The notes beneath the pieces are model-generated. The model saw nothing but the letters and a program-made list of their open reading frames with translations. It was not told the DNA's origin and searched no databases. From NCBI GenBank assembly GCA_963723595.1, contig CAVRRQ010000001.1:806001-870000 (forward strand): 64,000 bases of DNA. Direction: 5' to 3'. A program made the translations under genes and the position numbers. This document shows positions 50,230-58,993 of this stretch, in pieces; the stretch's first letter is position 1, and the number at the start of each line of letters is the position of its first letter. Source of the DNA: RYN-230 sp963723595 (GTDB lineage Bacteria > Actinomycetota > Actinomycetes > Streptosporangiales > Streptosporangiaceae).

Positions 50230-51006
50230 CTAGCGCTGGCAGCTGGGGCACCAGAAGGTGACCCGTGCCTCCGGGTCCGGGCCCTGGCCGGCCCGTTTGA
50301 TCGCGGTGCCGCACCGGCGGCACCGGCGGCCACCCCGGCCGTACACCCAGTGCTCGGCGCCGCGCTGCGGCTGCCCGGTGGTGATGTGCCCGATCCGGTT
50401 CTTGTTCGCGTCCAGCAGCCGGTGCGCCAGGCTGACTACTTTGTCCAGGTCTTCGACCTGGCCGGCCGCCCGCCACGGCTGGATGCCGCGCAGGAACAGC
50501 ACCTCGGACTTATAAACGTTGCCGATGCCGGCCAGGTTGCGCTGGTCGAGCAGCGCGTCGCCGATCTGCCGGTCTGGGCTGGCCTTGAGGCGTCGGACCG
50601 CCTCCTCCTGGTCCCAGTCCGGGCCGAGCAGGTCCGGCCCGAGGTGCCCGACCACCTCGGCTTCCCGTTCCGTGGGCAGCACTTCGACGATGCCGAGCTG
50701 GTAGCCGATGGCCTGCCAGGTGTCGTTGCCCAGCACCAGCCGGATCCGGTGCCCGCCGGCCGGCCGTTCGCTGGCCGGGCGCACCCGCCAGGCACCGTCC
50801 ATCTTCAGGTGGGTGTGCACGGTGACGCCGCCCTCGACCCGGGTCAGCAGGTGCTTGCCGCGGCTGGCTGATTCCGTAACCTGGCGGCCGGTCAGGTCGG
50901 CGGTGGCGTACCGGGGCACCCGGAAGTCGGTGCGGGTGAGCTGGCGGTCTTCGAGCGCCTCGCCGAGCCGCCGCGCCGCAGCCCAGACCGTATCCCCCTC
51001 CGGCAC
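50230..51006 (-). CDS. Fpg/Nei-family DNA glycosylase/AP lyase (endonuclease VIII-like)
   Basis: Excises oxidised bases. GTG 51006 yields (M)PEGDTVW: the catalytic N-terminal proline and the PEGD of Nei-type enzymes directly follow the start, with GGGAGGAGG before it. The frame is open upstream to 51114 but that would bury the catalytic proline. HTHLKMDGAWRV carries the conserved Lys, QRNLAGIGNVYKSEVLFLRGI is the H2TH motif, and the C-terminal zinc finger has CRRCGTAIKR and FWCPSCQR. 258 aa. Confidence 0.93.
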   Translation of the reverse strand: MPEGDTVWAAARRLGEALEDRQLTRTDFRVPRYATADLTGRQVTESASRGKHLLTRVEGGVTVHTHLKMDGAWRVRPASERPAGGHRIRLVLGNDTWQAIGYQLGIVEVLPTEREAEVVGHLGPDLLGPDWDQEEAVRRLKASPDRQIGDALLDQRNLAGIGNVYKSEVLFLRGIQPWRAAGQVEDLDKVVSLAHRLLDANKNRIGHITTGQPQRGAEHWVYGRGGRRCRRCGTAIKRAGQGPDPEARVTFWCPSCQR

Positions 51007-51157
51007 CACCCCTCCTCCCTCCCCGCGGCCCCAGTATGCCCGTGCCCCAGCGCGCTTCCGCTCGCGCGCCGCTGAGCGGCCGCCCCGGCGAATCCCAGCC
51101 ATCTCACCAACCACACCAGCCCCCAGGGATCCTGCGCCCAGGGCCTAACCACGTCAC

Positions 51158-51203
51158 TGAATCATTCATGCGGTCTGGTGCGCGTGGATGAATCATCCAT
51201 GCG
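51158..51203. promoter_or_regulatory. Paired palindromic operator-like sites upstream of nei
   Basis: TGAATCATTCATGCG (51158-51172) and TGAATCATCCATGCG (51189-51203) are direct repeats 31 bp apart, about three helical turns. Each overlaps a palindrome: TGAAT-C-ATTCA and TGGATGA-A-TCATCCA. This is a candidate site for a dimeric repressor controlling nei (or the region between nei and the SCP2 gene). Confidence 0.45.
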
Positions 51204-51275
51204 CTGTTCAACGGCCTCGTGGTGGAGTGGGTGAAAGGTGCGCGCGGTTGCTCGGGCGAGAGGCCGCTGGACAGG

Positions 51276-51620
51276 TCAGAGGAGCTTGCGCAGGCGGAGC
51301 AGATCGCTGAGGCTGGCTTCGACCTTGACCCGGCCGGTGAGCCAGGCACGGGCGAACCGGCCCGGGTCGGCGGCGATGGCGATCAGCTCGTCGCTCTGGG
51401 TGCGGAACCGGATATTGGCCGCCGGTGCATCGGCCGGCGCCTCGGTGACCTGGCCGGCCCCGTCCACGCCGAGCTGGGTGACGAAAGTGACGCCGAGATC
51501 CGTGACCGTGACGCTCATCGACCGGTCGGCCAGGTGCGCGGCCCGGGTCTCCGGGTCCAGCTCGGAGATCCGGCCGGCCAGCGCCTCCAGCGCCTTACGG
51601 CATTCCTCGACTGTCGCCAT
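51276..51620 (-). CDS. SCP2 sterol-binding domain protein
   Basis: 114 aa. MATVEECRKALEALAGRISELDPETRAAHLADRSMSVTVTDLGVTFV, then VRFRTQSDELIAIAADPGRFARAWLTGRVKVEAS-like sequence, matches the short SCP2-like proteins found beside tlyA in actinomycetes. Presumed lipid binding; the role is not known. Divergent from the small gene at 51789. Confidence 0.8.
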   Translation of the reverse strand: MATVEECRKALEALAGRISELDPETRAAHLADRSMSVTVTDLGVTFVTQLGVDGAGQVTEAPADAPAANIRFRTQSDELIAIAADPGRFARAWLTGRVKVEASLSDLLRLRKLL

Positions 51621-51788
51621 CTCGCCCCGCTTCCCAGGAGGTGTCCATTGTGCAACTCCTATCCGTCTGTTACCTACCGGGCGTGGCGTGGCGGCTAGCT
51701 GACCCGGCTGGGCTACTCCGGGCGGTAGCGTGCATCAGGGAAGTGCCAGCCGGCGGAATCCCCCTGCGCGCCGGCGAGAGGAGTGTTT

Positions 51789-52034
51789 GTGACGGAGAAC
51801 GAACCGGCGCCGCCGCCCGTCCCGGAGGCGGCCGGGACGACCGGCGACCCGCAGGTGGATGAGGCCCTGCGCAAGCTGGCCGACCTGGCTGAGCTGCCGC
51901 TGAACGAGCACCCGGTGGTGTTCGAGCAGATCCACGGCGCGCTGACCGGCGCGCTCGGCACGCTTGACCCGGCTTCGGCCGCAGGCCCGGGCCCGGGCGG
52001 ATCCGGCACCGGCGACCCAGGCTCGGGCAGCTGA
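51789..52034 (+). CDS. Small conserved hypothetical protein upstream of tlyA
   Basis: 81 aa. A Pro-rich N-terminus (TENEPAPPPVPEA) precedes one conserved helical block, DPQVDEALRKLADLAELPLNEHPVVFEQIHGALTGALGTLD, and a Gly/Ser tail. GTG 51789 follows GAGAGGAG; GTG 51783 is less likely. This small gene regularly precedes tlyA. No function assigned. Confidence 0.75.
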   Translation: MTENEPAPPPVPEAAGTTGDPQVDEALRKLADLAELPLNEHPVVFEQIHGALTGALGTLDPASAAGPGPGGSGTGDPGSGS

Positions 52035-52053
52035 CCGGGCAGGCAGTTTTCTG

Positions 52054-52854
52054 ATGAGCACGCGGCGACGGCTGGACGCCGAACTGGTCCGGCGTGGCCT
52101 GGCCCGGTCCCGGGAGCACGCGGCCGAACTGGTCAGCGCCGGGCGGGTGGCGGTGGCGGGCCAGGCGGCCGGGAAGACCGCCACCCAGGTCGGCCAGAAC
52201 GAGCCGATCACGGTCCGGCAGGCCAGCGACGACCCGGGGTACGCGTCCCGCGGCGGCGGCAAGCTGGTCGGCGCGCTGGCCGCTTTCCCGGCGCTGCGGG
52301 TGGCCGGGCGGCGCTGCCTGGACGCGGGCGCGTCCACTGGCGGCTTCACCGACGTGCTGCTGCGCGCCGGGGCGGCCGAGGTGGTGGCGGTGGACGTGGG
52401 CTATGGCCAGCTGGCCTGGGCGCTGCGCAGCGACGACCGGGTCACCGTGCTGGACCGGGTGAACGTGCGGCACCTGCGGCCCGAGCAGGTGGCCCCGCCG
52501 CCCGGGCTGGTCACCGCCGACCTGTCGTTCATCTCGCTCGGCCTGGTGCTGCCCGCGCTGGCCACCTGCGCCGCCCCGGACGCCGACTTCCTGCTCCTGG
52601 TCAAGCCGCAGTTCGAGGTGGGCAAGGGCCGGGTCGGCGCGGGCGGGGTGGTCCGCGACCCGGCGCTGCGGGCGGAAGCGGTGGCCGCCGTGGCGGCGGC
52701 CGCAGCCGAGCAGGGGCTCGGCGTGGCCGGGGTGACGGCCAGCCCGCTGCCCGGGCCGGCCGGAAACGTGGAGTACTTCCTCTGGCTGCGCCGCGGCGCA
52801 GCCCCGCTGGACCCGGCCGAGCTGGACCGGGTGATCACGGAAGGACCCCAGTGA
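52054..52854 (+). CDS. tlyA: TlyA-family rRNA 2'-O-methyltransferase
   Basis: In mycobacteria TlyA methylates 16S and 23S rRNA and confers capreomycin sensitivity. An S4 RNA-binding domain comes first (RRRLDAELVRRGLARSREHAAELVSAGRVAVAG). The FtsJ-like methyltransferase has SRGGGKLVGAL, the SAM motif CLDAGASTGGFTDVLL, VTADLSFISL and LVKPQFEVGKGRVG. 266 aa. ATG 52054. The stop overlaps nadK (GTGA). Confidence 0.94.
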   Translation: MSTRRRLDAELVRRGLARSREHAAELVSAGRVAVAGQAAGKTATQVGQNEPITVRQASDDPGYASRGGGKLVGALAAFPALRVAGRRCLDAGASTGGFTDVLLRAGAAEVVAVDVGYGQLAWALRSDDRVTVLDRVNVRHLRPEQVAPPPGLVTADLSFISLGLVLPALATCAAPDADFLLLVKPQFEVGKGRVGAGGVVRDPALRAEAVAAVAAAAAEQGLGVAGVTASPLPGPAGNVEYFLWLRRGAAPLDPAELDRVITEGPQ

Positions 52855-53840
52855 CTGGTCCGCGCACAGTGCTGGTGATGGCACATACCGGGCGGGCGGC
52901 CGCCACCGGCAGCGCCCGGCTGGTGGTGGGCATGCTGCTGGCGGCCGGCATCTCCGTCCGGATCGTGGACACCGAGGCGGACGAGTTGCGCTGCCCGGGC
53001 GCCGAGGTGGTCCGGGCCACGCCGGACGCGGCCCGGGACACCGAGATGGTGATCGTCCTCGGCGGCGACGGCACGCTGCTGCGGGTCGCCGAGATGACCA
53101 GGCCGGCCGGGGTGCCGCTGCTCGGCGTGAACCTCGGCCACGTCGGCTTCCTGGCCGAAGCCGAATACGACGACCTGCCCGACGTCATCGACCGGGTGAT
53201 CAGCCGCCGGTACACCGTCGAGCACCGGATGACGGTTGACGTGACCGTGCGGCAAAATGGCACCGTCACCGCCACGACCTGGGCGCTGAACGAAGCCAGC
53301 GTGGAGAAGGTGGCCCGGGAGCGGATGATCGAGGTGGTGACGGAGATCGACGGCCGCCCGCTGTCCCGTTGGGGGTGCGACGGCGTGGTATGTGCGACTC
53401 CGACCGGGTCGACGGCGTACGCGTTTTCCGCGGGCGGCCCGGTGGTCTGGCCAGAGGTGGAGGCGCTGCTGATGGTGCCGATCAGTGCGCATGCCCTGTT
53501 CGCCGGGCCGCTGGTCATCTCGCCGGACGCGATGCTCGCCGTCGAGGTGATCAGCGGGGCCAGCGTCGGCCAGTCGTTTGCCGGCGTGCTGTGGTGCGAC
53601 GGCCGGCGCCGGGTTGACCTGCCACCCGGCGCGCGCATCGAGGTCCGGCGGGGCAGCCAGCCGGTGCTGCTGGCCCGGCTGCGCGGTGCCGGGGAGGCCG
53701 CCGCGGGCGGCGCGCCGTTCACTGACCGTCTCGTGGCCAAGTTCGGCCTGCCCGTAACCGGCTGGCGCGGGCGGCCGGCAGGCCGGGACACCGAACCAGA
53801 CAGCCGGCACACCGAACAGGAGCCGCGCCCCCATGCTTGA
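52851..53840 (+). CDS. nadK: NAD kinase
   Basis: Phosphorylates NAD to NADP. VIVLGGDGTLLRVAEM is the GGDGT catalytic loop. GVNLGHVGFLAEAE, LNEASVEK, GDGVVCATPTGSTAYAFSAGGPVV-like and ISPDAMLAVEV match. A ~30-residue hydrophilic C-terminal tail is extra. GTG start in a 4-bp overlap with tlyA; the stop lies inside the start of recN. Confidence 0.96.
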   Translation: MTGPRTVLVMAHTGRAAATGSARLVVGMLLAAGISVRIVDTEADELRCPGAEVVRATPDAARDTEMVIVLGGDGTLLRVAEMTRPAGVPLLGVNLGHVGFLAEAEYDDLPDVIDRVISRRYTVEHRMTVDVTVRQNGTVTATTWALNEASVEKVARERMIEVVTEIDGRPLSRWGCDGVVCATPTGSTAYAFSAGGPVVWPEVEALLMVPISAHALFAGPLVISPDAMLAVEVISGASVGQSFAGVLWCDGRRRVDLPPGARIEVRRGSQPVLLARLRGAGEAAAGGAPFTDRLVAKFGLPVTGWRGRPAGRDTEPDSRHTEQEPRPHA

Positions 53841-55756
53841 GGAAGTACGCATCACCGGGCTCGGCGTCATCGACGACGCCGTGCTGGAACTGTCCCCTGG
53901 GTTCACCGTGGTCACCGGGGAGACCGGAGCAGGCAAGACGATGGTGGTGACCGGCCTGGGGCTGATGTTCGGCGGCCGGGCCGACCCGGCCCGGGTCCGG
54001 CCCGGCACGGACCGGGCCACCGTGGAGGGCCGGCTGCGGGTTCAACCCGGACGGCCGGGTGGCCGGGCAGGTCACCGAGGCCGGCGGCGAGCTCGACGAC
54101 GACGGGGCCACCCTGCTGATCTCCCGGTCGGTGTCTGCCGAGGGCCGGTCCCGGGCCTACGCGGGCGGCCACTCCGTCCCGGTGTCGCTGCTCACCTACC
54201 TGGCCGATGACCTGGTCGCGGTGCACGGCCAGGCGGACCAGCAGCAGCTGCTCCGGGCGGGCCGGCAGCGGGAGGCGCTGGACCGGTTCGGCGGCCCGGC
54301 GCTAGCCGCGGCGGCCATCGACTACCTGCGCGTCTACCAGCGGCACCGGGAGGTCAGCACGGAGCTGGCCGAGCTGACCAGCCTGACCCGGGACCGGGCC
54401 CTGGAAGCGGATGACCTGCGCCGCGGGCTGGCCGAGATCGAGCGGCTGGAGCCGGTCGAGGGCGAGGACGTGGAGCTGCGCACCGAAGAGGACCGGCTGG
54501 CCAACGCGGACGCGCTGCACAGCGCGGCCACGGTCGCGCACGACGCGCTGCTCGGCGACCCGGCCAGCGGGTCCTACGACCTGCCCGACGCGGTCAGCCT
54601 GCTGGGCAGCGCCAGCCAGGCGCTGGAGGCGGTGGCCAGTCACGACCCGGCGCTGGCCGGGCTGGCCGCCCGGCTCAACGAGGCCAGCTACCTGGTCTCC
54701 GACGCAGGCGCCGAGCTGGCCTCGTATCTGCAGTCGGTGGAGGCAGACCCAGCCCGGCTGGCCGCGGTGCAGGAGCGCCGGGCCGAGCTGACCCGGCTGA
54801 TCCGCGCGTACGGGCAAGCCGCCCCGGCCCCCGCCGCCCCCGCTCCGGACGACCCGGACGGGCCGGGCGGCCTGGATGGCGACGGCCTCGGCGACGGCGC
54901 GAGCAGCGACGGGGCGGGCGGCGACGGCGCGGCGGCGGACCCGGGCAGCCCGGGCGGTGGCGACCTGGCCGCGGTGCTCGGCTGGGCCAAGCAGGCCGCG
55001 GCCCGGCTGGCCGAGCTGGATGGGGACGACGACCGGATCACCGGGCTGGCCGCCGAGGTGGACCGGCTGGCCGGCGAGATGGCCACCCTGGCGGGCCAGC
55101 TCACCGCGCTGCGCACCGAGGCGGCCGAGCGGTTCGCGGCCGAGGTGACCACCGAACTGGCCGCGCTGGCCATGCCGCACGCCCAGATCACGGTGGCGGT
55201 CATCGCGCAGGACGGGTTCGGCCCGCACGGCGCGGACGACGTGGAGATCCGGCTGGCCGCGCACCCGGGGGCACCCACGCTGCCGCTGGTCAAGGGCGCG
55301 TCGGGCGGTGAGCTGTCCCGGGTGATGCTGGCCATCGAGGTGGTGTTCGCCGGCGCCGACCCGGTGCCCACGTTCGTCTTCGACGAGGTGGATGCCGGGG
55401 TGGGCGGGAAGGCCGCGGTGGAGATCGGCCGCCGGCTGGCCCGGCTGGCCCGGCTGGCCCAGGTGATCGTGGTCACCCACCTGCCTCAGGTCGCCGCGTA
55501 CGCGGACACCCACCTGGTGGTGCAGAAGGCGGACGACGGCAGCGTCACGCGCAGCGGGGTGACCCGGCTGGACGACGCGGGCCGCGTCACCGAACTGTCC
55601 CGGATGCTGGCCGGCCTGGAGGACTCCGCGTTCGGCCGGGCGCACGCCGGTGAGCTGCTCTCCGCCGCGGCCGCGGAACGGGCCGCGGCCGGCCCGCAGC
55701 GGACGGCACCCTTGGCCCCGGGAGCACGGGCGGCCCCGGGAGCACGGGGCGGCTGA
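53833..55756 (+). CDS. recN: DNA repair protein RecN, frameshifted
   Basis: An SMC-like ATPase for double-strand break repair. Walker A is GETGAGKTMVVTGL near the N-terminus; the coiled-coil arms follow. The C-terminal lobe has VKGASGGELSRVMLAIEV (signature), PTFVFDEVDAGVGGKAAVEIG (Walker B) and VIVVTHLPQVAAYADTH. One extra G at 54038-54040 breaks the frame: removing it gives EGRLRFNPDGRVAGQVTEAGGEL. An Ala/Gly/Asp-rich insertion (bases about 54820-54965) lies between the arms. ATG 53833. Confidence 0.94.
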
Positions 55757-55810
55757 CCGGCAGCCGCAGGTGGCCCCGGCCGTCCCGGGGGTCTGGCAGG
55801 ATGGACTGCG

Positions 55811-57016
55811 ATGATGGCCCAGTTCCTGAAACTCCCCATAATCCACCGGAGCAGGCCAGATGACCTGCCGGGGGTTACTGGCCGGGCGCGCATGGACCGC
55901 AGGACGAAGAACCTGACCAAGCGGCTCAGCATGGGTGACATCGCCATCATCGACCACGCGGACCTGGACAAGGTGAGCGCCGACGCACTGCTCCGGCTCC
56001 AGGTGGCCGCGGTGGTGAACGCCGCGCCGAGCATCAGCGGCCGGTACCCGAACCTGGGCCCGCAGGTCCTGGTCGAGGCCGGGGTGCCGCTGGTGGACAA
56101 CGTCGGCCCCGAGGTGTTCCGCAAGGTCAGCGAGGGTACCCAGGTCCGGCTGCACGACGGCACGCTGTACGTCGGGGACGTCCCGGTGGCCAAGGGCCAG
56201 GTGCAGACCCCGGAGACGGTGGCCGGCGCGATGGCCGCCACCAAGGACGGCCTCGCGGTCCAGTTGCAGGCGTTCGTGGCCAACACGCTGGAGTACGCCA
56301 AGGGTGAGGGCGGGCTGCTCATCGACGGCATCTCGGCGCCCGACCTGACCACCAAGATCGACGGGCAGCACGTCCTGGTCGTGGTGCGCGGCCACAACTA
56401 CCGCGAGGACCTGGCCGCGCTGCGCGCCTACATCCGCGAGTTCAAGCCGGTCATGGTAGGCGTGGACGGCGGCGCGGACGCGCTGATCGAAGCCGGATAC
56501 CGGCCGGACATCATCGTCGGCGACATGGATTCGGTCACCGACCAGGGCCTGACCTGCGGGGCCGAGCTAGTGGTGCACGCCTACCCGGACGGCCGGGCGC
56601 CCGGCCTGGCCCGGATCGAGCGGCTCGGCCTGTCCTCGGTGCTCTGCCCGGCGGGCGGCACCAGCGAGGACGTCGCGCTGCTGCTGGCCGACGAGAAGGG
56701 GGCCAGCCTCATCGTGGCCGTCGGCACGCACAATACACTCGACGAGTTCCTGGACAAGGGCCGGTCCGGGTACGCGAGCACCTGGCTGACCCGGCTCCGG
56801 GTGGGCAGCAAGCTGGTGGACGCCAAGGGCGTCAGCCGCCTCTACCGCAACCGCATCTCCGGCTGGGCGCTGCTCGGCCTGGTGCTGGCGGCGTGCTGCA
56901 CCATCCTCGTGGTCATGCTGGCCTCGCCCGCCGGCCAGTCGGCCGGCAAGATCTTCATCACTTACCTGGGCGCCCAGTGGGACGGCGTGCGGTACTGGCT
57001 CAGCGGGCTGTTCTAG
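55811..57016 (+). CDS. steA: SteA cell-division protein
   Basis: A membrane protein linked in corynebacteria to cytokinesis and regulation of septal peptidoglycan cleavage, acting with SteB. RTKNLTKRLSMGDIAIIDHADLDKVSADALL, VNAAPSISGRYPNLGP, VVVRGHNYREDL and a thiamin-pyrophosphokinase-like GVDGGADALIEAGYRPDIIVGDMDSVTD fold are present. The C-terminal membrane helix is WALLGLVLAACCTILVVML. 401 aa. Adjacent to steB and murJ. Confidence 0.92.
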   Translation: MMAQFLKLPIIHRSRPDDLPGVTGRARMDRRTKNLTKRLSMGDIAIIDHADLDKVSADALLRLQVAAVVNAAPSISGRYPNLGPQVLVEAGVPLVDNVGPEVFRKVSEGTQVRLHDGTLYVGDVPVAKGQVQTPETVAGAMAATKDGLAVQLQAFVANTLEYAKGEGGLLIDGISAPDLTTKIDGQHVLVVVRGHNYREDLAALRAYIREFKPVMVGVDGGADALIEAGYRPDIIVGDMDSVTDQGLTCGAELVVHAYPDGRAPGLARIERLGLSSVLCPAGGTSEDVALLLADEKGASLIVAVGTHNTLDEFLDKGRSGYASTWLTRLRVGSKLVDAKGVSRLYRNRISGWALLGLVLAACCTILVVMLASPAGQSAGKIFITYLGAQWDGVRYWLSGLF

Positions 57017-57029
57017 ACCGGGATGCTTT

Positions 57030-58058
57030 GTGATCGACTTCCGATATCACCTCGTTTCCATCGTTGCCGTGTTCCTGGCGCTGGCCATCGGCATCGTGAT
57101 CGGGTCCACCTCCGTGCTCAAGGGCGCGGTGCTCAGCGGGCTGCAGAAGACCTCGGCCGCAGAGAAGAGCCGGATCGACTCGCTCTACGCGCAGAACGGC
57201 CAGCTCAAGCAGCAGCTGAACGCGGCTGAATCGTTCGCCTCGGCCAGCGAGCACGTGCTGCTGGACGGCCTGCTGGCCGGCCAGCGGGTGGTACTGGTCG
57301 AGGCGCCCGGCGCGCCCGGCTCGGTGGTCAGCGGCGTGCAGAACGCGCTGACCACGGCGGGCGCCACGGTGACCGGCCAGGTGCAGTTCCAGGCCCAGTT
57401 TTTTTCCACCGGGGCCGCCTCCGAACTGGACACGCTGAACCGGCAGCTCACCCCGGCCGGGGTGACGCTGCCTCCCGGATCGCCGCAGGCCGCAGCCGGT
57501 CAGCTGATCGCCAGCGCGATCCTGGCCAAGGACACTCCGGATCACCCGCTGGGTGGCAACGCGGACAGCGTTGACCAGGCCATCCTCACCGGCTACGCGG
57601 GAGAAGGTTACCTAAGTGTCAGCCCGCGGCCGACCGACCGTGCCACCCTGGCTGTCGTGATTATCCCGGCCAGCCCGCCGTCCACCAGCGACGCCAACCT
57701 CGCCAGCCAGACCCTGGTGACGCTGGCTCAGCAGCTGAACCTGCAGGACAGCGGCACCGTGGTGGCCGGCCAGCTGACCGGATCCGGTGCGGGCAGCGCG
57801 ATCGACGTGATGCGGGCCGGCGGCCGCGGCGGCCACCTGAGCAGCGTGGACAACGCGGACACCCCGAACGGCCAGATCGTGGTGGCGCAGGCCCTGTACG
57901 AGCAGCTCACGGACGGTAAATCGGGCAACTACGGCAGCCTGCCGGGTGCGACCCAGCCCGGCCCGAGCCCGGCTCCGGTCCCGTCCGCGAACCCGTCCAC
58001 CGCGGCGACGGCCAGTTCCCAGGCCACCACCACGCAGCGGCCGGTGACCGGCAAGTGA
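57030..58058 (+). CDS. steB: SteB / copper transporter MctB family protein
   Basis: Starts MIDFRYHLVSIVAVFLALAIGIVIGST, the conserved N-terminal membrane helix of the family annotated as copper transporter (mycobacterial MctB) and, beside steA, as the SteA partner SteB. A coiled-coil follows (AAEKSRIDSLYAQNGQLKQQLNAAE), then a soluble domain outside the membrane and a Thr/Pro/Ser tail. GTG 57030 follows the steA stop by 13 bp; the stop overlaps the next start (GTGA). The division role is inferred from context. Confidence 0.88.
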   Translation: MIDFRYHLVSIVAVFLALAIGIVIGSTSVLKGAVLSGLQKTSAAEKSRIDSLYAQNGQLKQQLNAAESFASASEHVLLDGLLAGQRVVLVEAPGAPGSVVSGVQNALTTAGATVTGQVQFQAQFFSTGAASELDTLNRQLTPAGVTLPPGSPQAAAGQLIASAILAKDTPDHPLGGNADSVDQAILTGYAGEGYLSVSPRPTDRATLAVVIIPASPPSTSDANLASQTLVTLAQQLNLQDSGTVVAGQLTGSGAGSAIDVMRAGGRGGHLSSVDNADTPNGQIVVAQALYEQLTDGKSGNYGSLPGATQPGPSPAPVPSANPSTAATASSQATTTQRPVTGK

Positions 58059-58993
58059 CCCGGCGCACGACGCTGGCCACGGCCGGGCTGGCCGCGGCGG
58101 CCGCCCAGGGCGCCTACCGGCTGCTCCGCCGTAAGCCGCCCGCGGGCGAGCAGACCTGGACCCGGACCAACCATCGCGGTGAGCCCCTCACGCTGCTGGA
58201 GGGCCCGGCGGTGGCGGCCGGCGCGGCGCTGGCCGCCGTGGCCTGCCCTGGCCTGCCCGGCCGGGCGCGCGCCGCGCTGCTGGCCGCCGCGGCCGGGGCG
58301 GCCGCGTTCGGCGGCTACGACGACCTGGCCGGCAGCGGTGACCGGCGCGGCTTCCGCGGCCACCTCGGCGCGCTGGCGCACGGCGAGCTGACCACTGGCG
58401 CGGCCAAGCTCGGCGGCATCGGCGCGACCGGGCTCGCCGCCAGTGTCGTGCTCGGCGGCGGCCCGGTGGACACATTGCTGAACGCCGGCCTCATCGCCGG
58501 CGGCGCCAACCTGGTCAACCTGTTCGACCTGCGGCCCGGCCGGGCCAGCAAGGTCACCGTGGCCAGCGGCGGGCTGCTGGCCGCCGCGGCCCCGGCGGCC
58601 GCGCCGCTGGCCGCGGTGCCGGCCGGCGCCGCGCTGGGGCTGCTCGGCGAGGACCTGGCGGAGCGGGCCATGCTCGGCGACGCCGGGGCGAACGCACTGG
58701 GCGCCCTGCTCGGCACGGCCGCGGCGGCAGGTCTGCCGCGGCCGGCCCGGATCGCGCTGCTCACCGGCATCATCGGGCTGACCGCGGCCAGCGAGGTGGT
58801 CAGCTTCACCAAGGTGATCGAGCGGACCCCGCCGCTGCGCTGGCTGGACATGCTCGGCCGGCGCCCAATCCCGGTGGCCGCCCCGGCCGCGACGGCCGGG
58901 ACCGCCACGGCGCGGCCGGCCCAGGCGGGTGGGCCAGCCGGGCAGACCGGACCCCCCGGGCCGACCGCAGCATCGCCCGCCAGCACGCAGTGA
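58055..58993 (+). CDS. WecA/MraY-like polyprenyl-phosphate sugar-phosphate transferase family protein
   Basis: Multiple hydrophobic segments, with GGYDDLAGSGDRRGFRGHLGALAHGELTTGAAKLGGIG resembling the DD motif and cytoplasmic loop of the GT4/WecA-MraY family. NLVNLFDLRPGRASK replaces the usual NLxDGLDG motif, and LGDAGANALGALLG is the third family motif. The altered second motif leaves catalysis uncertain. The Pro/Ala-rich tail is disordered. It lies between steB and murJ, suggesting a role with lipid-linked wall precursors. Confidence 0.72.
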   Translation: MTRRTTLATAGLAAAAAQGAYRLLRRKPPAGEQTWTRTNHRGEPLTLLEGPAVAAGAALAAVACPGLPGRARAALLAAAAGAAAFGGYDDLAGSGDRRGFRGHLGALAHGELTTGAAKLGGIGATGLAASVVLGGGPVDTLLNAGLIAGGANLVNLFDLRPGRASKVTVASGGLLAAAAPAAAPLAAVPAGAALGLLGEDLAERAMLGDAGANALGALLGTAAAAGLPRPARIALLTGIIGLTAASEVVSFTKVIERTPPLRWLDMLGRRPIPVAAPAATAGTATARPAQAGGPAGQTGPPGPTAASPASTQ

